Shown here piece after piece: positions 6,635 through 11,978 of a DNA stretch of 11,978 bases. Source of the DNA: an uncultured bacterium (GTDB lineage: Bacteria > Bacteroidota > Bacteroidia > Bacteroidales > Marinifilaceae). Each line of letters opens with the position of its first letter. Position 1 is the first letter of the stretch. The position numbers and the translations under genes were made by a program. The notes under the pieces were generated by a model that saw nothing but the letters and a program-made list of their open reading frames with translations, had not been told where the DNA came from and did not search any database. The stretch is taken from assembly GCA_905216195.1 (NCBI GenBank), contig CAJMSX010000076.1, forward strand, positions 1-11,978, read 5' to 3'.

Positions 6635-7816
6635 ATGGTAAAAACATTTTTCTTAACAACCTTAGCATTGGTTACTTTGGGTATATTGAATCTTACCGCT
6701 CAGGAAACCAAAGCCCGTTCAGGTTACAAATTCGAAACGGTAGCCGATGTAAAAGTTACTCCGGTAAAAAACCAGGCCAGTACCGGAACCTGCTGGTGTT
6801 TTGCCACGACCTCTTTCCTGGAAGCCGAATTATTGCGTACCCACAACAAAAGCTACGATCTTTCGGAAATGTTCACTGTACACAACGCCTACCTGGATAA
6901 AGGAATGCGTTATTTCCGTTTTCAGGGAGCCAATACGTTCGGACAAGGCGGTCAGGCTCACGACGTGATCAATATGATTGAAAAATACGGCATCGTTCCG
7001 GAAAGCGTTTACGGGGGATTAAACTATGGAACCACTTCGCATTCTCACGGAGAAATGGTAAGCGGACTGAAAGGTTATCTGGACGCCATCAACAAATCCC
7101 GCGGCCTGACAATCGCCTGGCCCGACGCTTACAAAGCCATTCTGGAAACCTATCTGGGAAAAGCTCCGGAAAAGTTCACCTATGAGGGCAAAGAATATAC
7201 CCCCAAATCTTTCGCTTCGGCCATCGGCATCAATCCGAAAGATTATATTGAACTGACTTCTTACCAGGCTTATCCTTTCTACGAACAGGTAGAACTGGAA
7301 ATTCCTGACAACTGGAGTCATGACAGATATTACAATGTACCCCTAGACGACCTGATGGCTATTATGAACAATGCTTTGAAAAACGGTTATACGGTTGCCT
7401 GGGACGGTGACGTAAGCGAAAAAGGATTTAGCCACGGAAACGGATTAGCTATTTTGCCGACCGATCAGCCCGAAAATATGAGCAGTACCGACAGAGCCAG
7501 ATTCGAAAAAATCACTCCGGCTCAGATGTATTCCTTCGTATCTCCGGTTCCCGAAATGAAAGTAACCGATGCCGACAGACAGGAAACGTTTAATAACCGT
7601 CAGACCAGTGACGACCACCTGATGCACCTGACCGGTATTCTGAAAGACCAGAACGGAACTTTGTATTACAAAACCAAAAATTCCTGGGGAACCGAAAGAA
7701 ATCCCTTCGGAGGTTATCTGTATATGTCAGAACCCTACTGCCGGATGAAAACCGTTGCCATTTTGGTACACAAAGACGCTATTCCGCAAGCAATCAAGAC
7801 CAAATTAGGCCTCTAA
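6635..7816 (+). CDS. Secreted C1-family cysteine peptidase, bleomycin hydrolase/aminopeptidase C-like
   Basis: This 393-residue protein is a papain-fold cysteine peptidase of the C1B (PepC/bleomycin hydrolase) type. An N-terminal signal peptide is evident: Lys3, a hydrophobic core (about 5-20), and a plausible cut after LTA (residue 22) before QET, so it should act in the periplasm or outside, unlike classical cytosolic bleomycin hydrolases. The oxyanion Gln is Q47 (VKNQ), the catalytic Cys is C53 in GTCWCFA, the catalytic His is H331 in HLMHLTG, and the Asn is N349 in KNSWG. A GQGGQAHDVINMIEKYGIVPE segment, matching the C1B family's GGQ...EKYG(V/I)(I/V)P block, lies near 110-130. It is shorter than typical 450-residue bleomycin hydrolases. 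C55, two residues after the nucleophile, is an extra cysteine. The ATG at 6635 is the only start that keeps the signal peptide intact. The gene is monocistronic, with a terminator starting about 20 bases past its stop codon. A role in peptide trimming for nutrition is inference. Confidence 0.92.
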   Translation: MVKTFFLTTLALVTLGILNLTAQETKARSGYKFETVADVKVTPVKNQASTGTCWCFATTSFLEAELLRTHNKSYDLSEMFTVHNAYLDKGMRYFRFQGANTFGQGGQAHDVINMIEKYGIVPESVYGGLNYGTTSHSHGEMVSGLKGYLDAINKSRGLTIAWPDAYKAILETYLGKAPEKFTYEGKEYTPKSFASAIGINPKDYIELTSYQAYPFYEQVELEIPDNWSHDRYYNVPLDDLMAIMNNALKNGYTVAWDGDVSEKGFSHGNGLAILPTDQPENMSSTDRARFEKITPAQMYSFVSPVPEMKVTDADRQETFNNRQTSDDHLMHLTGILKDQNGTLYYKTKNSWGTERNPFGGYLYMSEPYCRMKTVAILVHKDAIPQAIKTKLGL

Positions 7817-7835
7817 CCAAACATACACTCGACAG

Positions 7836-7864
7836 AACTGCCCGGATTCCCGGGCAGTTTTTTT
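7836..7864 (+). terminator. Rho-independent terminator of the peptidase gene
   Basis: A perfect 10-bp stem AACTGCCCGG / CCGGGCAGTT (7836-7845, 7850-7859) with loop ATTC is followed by an uninterrupted T run (7858-7864). It begins 20 bases after the peptidase stop codon. Confidence 0.93.
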
Positions 7865-7972
7865 ATGCCCCATCCTCCACACCTGAATTTACCGGCTTTA
7901 CCGATACGAGCATCGCCAGCAAAATAAGGACCCGGACCGCAAGGAAAAAGGGCTTTCCCCGAAACCTGGTAG

Positions 7973-8003
7973 CAAAAATAAACCGGAAGCGAAGCGCTTC
8001 CGG
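7973..8003 (-). terminator. Rho-independent terminator of rho
   Basis: On the minus strand CCGGAAGCG / CGCTTCCGG (9-bp perfect stem, 3-base loop, 7983-8003) is followed by TTTATTTTTG (7982-7973). It lies about 60 bases past the rho stop codon. Confidence 0.8.
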
Positions 8004-8063
8004 CAAAATATCAGCGGAACGATAGTTCCTCCGGAGAGGTTACCGCTTTCTGTCTGTCTGAAC

Positions 8064-9917
8064 TTATTGATCGTTCATGGAAATCAAAAATTCTTCGTTG
8101 GATCTGGTTTTTTCCAAACGATCTTTGACAAATTCCATGGCTTCGATGGAATTCATATCCGTCAGGTAATTCCGGAGAATCCAAATCCGGTTCAGGAAGT
8201 TAGAATCCAGCAACAAATCCTCCCGACGCGTACTGGAAGCCGTAATATCCACCGCCGGATAAATCCGCTTGTTAGACAACTTCCGGTCAAGCTGTAATTC
8301 CATATTTCCGGTTCCTTTGAACTCTTCAAAAATAACGTCGTCCATCTTAGAACCTGTTTCCGTCAAAGCTGTTGCCAAAATGGTCAGAGAACCACCGTCT
8401 TCAATGTTCCGGGCCGCTCCGAAGAAACGTTTCGGCTTATGTAAGGCATTGGCATCCACTCCTCCCGACAACACTTTTCCGGAAGCCGGAGAAACCGTAT
8501 TGTAGGCCCGCGCCAAACGGGTAATGGAATCCAGCAATATCACCACATCATGTCCGCATTCCACCATACGCTTCGCTTTTTCCAAAACGATATTGGCGAC
8601 TTTGACATGGCGTTCCGCCGGTTCGTCGAAAGTAGAGGAAATGACTTCTGCATTCACGCTGCGGGCCATATCCGTAACTTCCTCCGGCCGTTCGTCGATC
8701 AGTAATATAATCAGGTATACTTCCGGATGATTGGCAGCTATGGCATTGGCAATTTCTTTGAGCAGAACCGTCTTACCCGTCTTCGGCTGAGCTACGATCA
8801 AACCGCGCTGACCTTTACCGATCGGAGCGAACATATCTACGACCCGGGTAGAAATCGTCGCTCTTCCGTTCCCGGTAATATTGAATTTTTCATTCGGGAA
8901 AAGAGGGGTGAGATGATCGAAAGGAATACGGTCCCGAACCGCTTCCGGAGATTTTCCGTTAATCCTTTCTACCTTTATCAGGGGAAAATATTTTTCTCCT
9001 TCTTTCGGAGGACGTACCGTTCCTTCTACCGTATCTCCGGTTTGCAAACCGAACAGCTTGATCTGGCTTTGGGAAACATATATATCGTCCGGAGAATTCA
9101 GATAATTGTAATCCGAAGACCGTAAAAATCCATAGCCGTCCGGCATAATCTCCAATACCCCTGAATTGGTTATAATTCCTTCGAATTCATAATATTTATC
9201 CCGTTTATCGAATTTCATCCGATTCGGATTGGGAGCGGTATTTCCATTCGCATTATCCCGCTTCTCCTCGTAACGGTTTTCCTGCAAATCAGAAGATTCC
9301 GGAACTGCCGTATTCGTTTCCGACTGATACTCGTAACTTTCTCTCGGATAATCTTCCTCCACATCGGAATCTCCGAAATCCAGATCTTTCTCCAGGATAT
9401 CCCGGTGGTTAAAGTGCACCTGCCGTTCCTTAACCGGTTTTTCCTGGAACTTAGGCCGATTCAGTTCTTTACGTATACCCGTTACCGGTTCGGCCGGCTT
9501 CACGGTCTCTTCCGTACTTTTCGGTTTTTCCACGGTAATTTCCGCTACGGGCTTTGTCTCTTCCCGTTTCGGTTCCTCCCGTTTCGGCTCCTCCCGTTTC
9601 GGCTCCTCTTTCCTTCCTTCTTCCCGCCGATTGAACTTTTGCACTCCGCCTTTCGAATCTCCTACTTTTTCCACCCCCGAACGTACAACTCTCACTCTGG
9701 GTTTTCTGCCCCTTTTAACCGTCGGAGCCGACTGATTATCAGACGACTCAGGAACAGCGGGACGAACTACTTCCGCAGCGGCAATGGCCTGCTGATCTAA
9801 AATTTTGTAAATAAGTTCCTGTTTTTTATAAGCTTCCGTCCGCTTAATGTTCAAATCTTTTGCAATTTGCCGCAATTCAGTCAGCAACTTGTCATTTAGT
9901 TCCAGAATGTCGTACAT
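8064..9917 (-). CDS. rho: Transcription termination factor Rho with long charged insertion
   Basis: Rho is the hexameric RNA-dependent ATPase that ends transcription at unstructured C-rich RNA. The 617 residues compare with 419 in E. coli. Order: a Rho_N helical domain (about 1-47); a low-complexity, Lys/Glu/Arg/Pro-rich stretch (about 50-235); the cold-shock-like primary RNA-binding domain (about 242-320; GYGFLRS, PDDIYVS, RPPKEGEKYF); and the ATPase core (about 330-610) with Walker A QPKTGKT (K382), IDERPEEVTDM, Walker B VVILLDSITRLARAYN, the Q-loop LSGGVDANALHKPKRFFGAA and the R-loop region EEFKGTGNMELQL. All core motifs match active Rho proteins. The insertion includes three 15-base DNA repeats (9562-9606) coding for KREEP-like units. 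The ATG at 9917 gives the usual start MYDILELNDK. The gene has its own promoter and terminator, hence a single-gene transcript with about 65 bases of leader. Confidence 0.98.
   Translation of the reverse strand: MYDILELNDKLLTELRQIAKDLNIKRTEAYKKQELIYKILDQQAIAAAEVVRPAVPESSDNQSAPTVKRGRKPRVRVVRSGVEKVGDSKGGVQKFNRREEGRKEEPKREEPKREEPKREETKPVAEITVEKPKSTEETVKPAEPVTGIRKELNRPKFQEKPVKERQVHFNHRDILEKDLDFGDSDVEEDYPRESYEYQSETNTAVPESSDLQENRYEEKRDNANGNTAPNPNRMKFDKRDKYYEFEGIITNSGVLEIMPDGYGFLRSSDYNYLNSPDDIYVSQSQIKLFGLQTGDTVEGTVRPPKEGEKYFPLIKVERINGKSPEAVRDRIPFDHLTPLFPNEKFNITGNGRATISTRVVDMFAPIGKGQRGLIVAQPKTGKTVLLKEIANAIAANHPEVYLIILLIDERPEEVTDMARSVNAEVISSTFDEPAERHVKVANIVLEKAKRMVECGHDVVILLDSITRLARAYNTVSPASGKVLSGGVDANALHKPKRFFGAARNIEDGGSLTILATALTETGSKMDDVIFEEFKGTGNMELQLDRKLSNKRIYPAVDITASSTRREDLLLDSNFLNRIWILRNYLTDMNSIEAMEFVKDRLEKTRSNEEFLISMNDQ
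9562..9606 (-). repeat. Three tandem 15-bp repeats inside rho
   Basis: TCCCGTTTCGGTTCC followed by two copies of TCCCGTTTCGGCTCC (plus-strand reading) form an in-frame tandem array coding for repeated Lys-Arg-Glu-Glu-Pro, around residues 104-119. Near-identity at the DNA level suggests recent slippage, so copy number may vary among strains. Confidence 0.9.
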
Positions 9918-9988
9918 ATAACGAGATTAATGAATATTTAATTTGTAGAAAATCATCCGGCAAGAACCGAATGGAAATGAAATTGCTG

Positions 9989-10020
9989 CAAATTTATAAA
10001 AAAATATGATTCGTCCCAAA
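9989..10020 (-). promoter_or_regulatory. Promoter of rho
   Basis: On the minus strand TTTG (10020-10017), a 20-base spacer and TAAATTTG (9996-9989) match the Bacteroidetes sigma-ABfr consensus TTTG-N19-21-TAnnTTTG exactly. Transcription would start near 9982, leaving a leader of about 65 bases before the ATG. Confidence 0.7.
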
Positions 10021-10079
10021 CGACCGATAGAAATTCCTCAGGGATAAATCTCAAATACCGGGATTTCTTTTCTTTATTC

Positions 10080-10124
10080 CCGGAAGGGACCGGACCCCCT
10101 CCCGCTTCAAATCCCCCCTTCCGG
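10080..10124. repeat. Inverted repeat with 9-bp arms in the GH92-rho gap
   Basis: CCGGAAGGG (10080-10088) and CCCTTCCGG (10116-10124) are perfect complements with 27 bases between. A second palindrome, CGGGCCGGCCCG, lies at 10131-10142. These GC-rich structures sit between the GH92 stop and the rho promoter but no T run follows on the minus strand, so they are not a standard intrinsic terminator for GH92. Confidence 0.55.
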
Positions 10125-10173
10125 CACACACGGGCCGGCCCGCTCTTGTTTTTCTCCTCCCCTGAAGAGAAAA

Positions 10174-11978
10174 TTAATCGTTCTCCCCCAGAATTTCTCT
10201 CGTATACGAATAAGGAAAAGAAACGTCCTTACAGCCCCGGCTCAGGTTCGGCCGGTCCGTCATGTGAAAATCCAAAGTAATTCCTTTCAGAAGTTCGCTG
10301 AATACCAAATAATTCTTAGCATAAGGAACTCCGTTTATTTTCAATTCTCCTACATAGGGAGTATCGGGACCGTTTCCCCGGGCAAAAATCCGGATTTTCT
10401 GCCCGTTTTCCAAGCAAATCTCGGCTTTACGAACAAGGGGAGAACCGATCACATACTGATCCGTACCGGGACAAACCGGATAAAATCCCAGACTGGAAAA
10501 GACATACCAGGCGGAGGTCTGACCGTTATCCTCGTCTCCGCAATATCCGTCCGGCGTAGGACGGTACATTTTCTCCATCGTCTCTCTTACCCGGTATTGC
10601 GCTTTCCACGGTTGTCCGATATAATTATACAAATAAATCATATGCTGCACCGGCTGATTTCCATGAGCATAATTGCCCATGTTCATGATCTGCATTTCCC
10701 GGATTTCATGAATGACGCTTCCGTAATAGCTGGCGTCGAACACCGGAGGCAAGATAAACACCGAGTCCAGCATTTCCCCGAATATCCGTTTTCCGCCCAT
10801 CAGTCCGACCAACCCTTCTACATCGTGAAAAACCGACCAGGTATAATGCCAGCTGTTTCCTTCGGTAAAAGCGTCCCCCCACTTCAACGGATTAAAAGGA
10901 GACTGAAAAGAACCGTCCGTATTCCGTCCCCGCATCAGCTTAAAGTCCGGATCGTACAGATTGCGGTAATTCTGACTCCGTTGCAGATACAACTTCACTT
11001 CCTCCGCCGGACGTCCCAGTTTCTTTCCGGCCTGAGCGATGCACCAATCGGCGTAAGCATATTCCAGCGTACGGGCTGCACTTTCCCGTATCCCCGCATC
11101 ATAAGGTACATATCCCCGGGTATTGTAGTATTCGTAACCGTACCGGCCGGTGGATTTTACCTGCGGATGACAACTGTTGGCTGTTTCCAGCATCGCCTCA
11201 TACAAAGGTAAACGGCAATGTTCCGGCGTCACTTCTTTCAAAATGGCATCCGAAACTACGGAAGCCGAATTATTTCCCACCATACAGGACCGGTGCCCCG
11301 GCGAGGCCCATTCCGGCAGGAAACCGCTTTCTCTATAGGTGTTCAGTAAACCTTCCTGTATCCGGGCGTTCACCGAAGGATAAGCCAGATTCAACAAAGG
11401 GAAAAGACAACGGAAAGTATCCCAGAATCCGGTATCCGTAAACATATATCCCGGAAGTACTTCTCCGGTATACGGACTGTAATGCCAGGGATTTCCCTTT
11501 TCATCCCATTCGTAAAATTGCCGGGGAAAAAGGAGTGAACGATACAGGCAGGAATAAAATGTCCGCATCTGGTCGGGGTCCGCTTCGATGCGGAAAACCC
11601 CCAATACCCGGTTCCATACCTCTTCCCCCTCCGCCTTGACCTCCTCGAAGGTTTTTCCTTCCAGTTCCCGCAAGTTTCGTTCGGCCTGCTCGAAACTAAT
11701 AAAAGAAGAAGCCACCCGTACCTCTACTTGCTCTCCCCTATGGGTACCGAACCCGACCAAAGCCCCCGTATGATCATCTCGGACTTCTTCTCCTTCACAC
11801 AACTTCCCGTTTTTCCATACGGAAGCAAATTCCAGCGGCTTATCGAAAAGCAATACAAAATAATTCTTGAAATTTTCCGGCACGCCTCCGCTGTTCCGGG
11901 TAGTATACCCTATAATCTTATTTTCCTCCGGAATCACCCGGATAAAAGATCCCCGGTCGAAAGCATCCACCACTACCC
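10174..11978 (-). CDS. GH92 alpha-mannosidase, 3' part, runs off the right edge
   Basis: GH92 enzymes are calcium-dependent exo-alpha-mannosidases (often alpha-1,2) that Bacteroidales use on host or yeast mannose-containing glycans, usually in the periplasm or at the surface. About 600 residues are visible; full proteins have about 750, so the N-terminus and any signal peptide are off-window. Seen: the end of the N-terminal beta-sandwich domain (VDAFDRGSF, NYFVLLFDKP) and then the helical barrel (GYMFTDTGFWDTFRCLFPLL, EWASPGHRSCMVGNNSASV). The general acid is the Glu of TEGNSWHYTW (codon 10861-10863). The GDEDNGQTSAWY motif has its two Asp codons at 10534-10536 and 10528-10530. The 109-residue spacing from Glu to the first Asp equals that of Glu533 and Asp642/Asp644 in Bacteroides BT3990, so the active site appears intact. 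Linkage specificity cannot be read from sequence alone. No sus-type genes are visible in the window. Confidence 0.95.
   Translation of the reverse strand, partial: VVVDAFDRGSFIRVIPEENKIIGYTTRNSGGVPENFKNYFVLLFDKPLEFASVWKNGKLCEGEEVRDDHTGALVGFGTHRGEQVEVRVASSFISFEQAERNLRELEGKTFEEVKAEGEEVWNRVLGVFRIEADPDQMRTFYSCLYRSLLFPRQFYEWDEKGNPWHYSPYTGEVLPGYMFTDTGFWDTFRCLFPLLNLAYPSVNARIQEGLLNTYRESGFLPEWASPGHRSCMVGNNSASVVSDAILKEVTPEHCRLPLYEAMLETANSCHPQVKSTGRYGYEYYNTRGYVPYDAGIRESAARTLEYAYADWCIAQAGKKLGRPAEEVKLYLQRSQNYRNLYDPDFKLMRGRNTDGSFQSPFNPLKWGDAFTEGNSWHYTWSVFHDVEGLVGLMGGKRIFGEMLDSVFILPPVFDASYYGSVIHEIREMQIMNMGNYAHGNQPVQHMIYLYNYIGQPWKAQYRVRETMEKMYRPTPDGYCGDEDNGQTSAWYVFSSLGFYPVCPGTDQYVIGSPLVRKAEICLENGQKIRIFARGNGPDTPYVGELKINGVPYAKNYLVFSELLKGITLDFHMTDRPNLSRGCKDVSFPYSYTREILGEND

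Noticed and set aside
8012..8045. Small hairpins GGAAC-GATA-GTTCC and CCTC-CGGA-GAGG near the end of rho, suggesting a structured RNA
   Set aside because: The stems are only 4-5 bp and the outer AGCGG/CCGCT pairing competes with them; not enough for an ncRNA call.
9405..9800. Phe/Arg-rich 131-codon plus-strand ORF
   Set aside because: It is the antisense of the Lys/Glu-rich Rho insertion, which explains its biased composition.
10264..11211. 315-codon plus-strand ORF
   Set aside because: It lies wholly antisense to GH92 coding sequence with intact catalytic motifs; it is a codon-bias shadow.

Overview
The window is a stretch of chromosome from a Bacteroidota species, most likely of the order Bacteroidales. 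The evidence is Bacteroidetes-type promoters (TTTG / TAnnTTTG) without clear Shine-Dalgarno sites, a Rho factor with a long charged insertion, a secreted-type GH92 alpha-mannosidase, and a single-chain pyruvate:ferredoxin oxidoreductase as expected in a gut anaerobe. The species cannot be fixed from this piece.

Layout, left to right: the 5' half of a class II fumarase gene (fumC, minus strand, running off the left edge); an AT-rich divergent intergenic region with nested inverted repeats; a small stand-alone receiver-domain response regulator (plus); a convergent gap holding a strong intrinsic terminator for the next gene; nifJ (minus, 1179 aa) with all cluster-ligand and TPP-site residues in place; an AAA_14/DUF4143-like ATPase of unknown role (minus) whose catalytic positions deviate from the family; a 315-bp divergent AT-rich region rich in inverted and direct repeats; a secreted C1 (bleomycin-hydrolase-like) cysteine peptidase (plus) with its own terminator; rho (minus) with terminator and a near-perfect promoter; and the 3' four fifths of a GH92 glycosidase gene (minus, running off the right edge).

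Most genes look like separate transcription units: intrinsic terminators follow nifJ, the peptidase and rho, and promoter-like boxes precede fumC, the ATPase and rho. fumC and nifJ belong to fermentative carbon metabolism (succinate branch and pyruvate cleavage), while the peptidase and GH92 enzyme fit use of host protein and glycans. I see no mobile element, CRISPR array, tRNA or rRNA, and no convincing new multigene system. The best leads are the degenerate ATPase with an operator-like palindrome over its promoter, the low-complexity insertion of Rho, and the orphan receiver protein with an unusual N-terminal tail.
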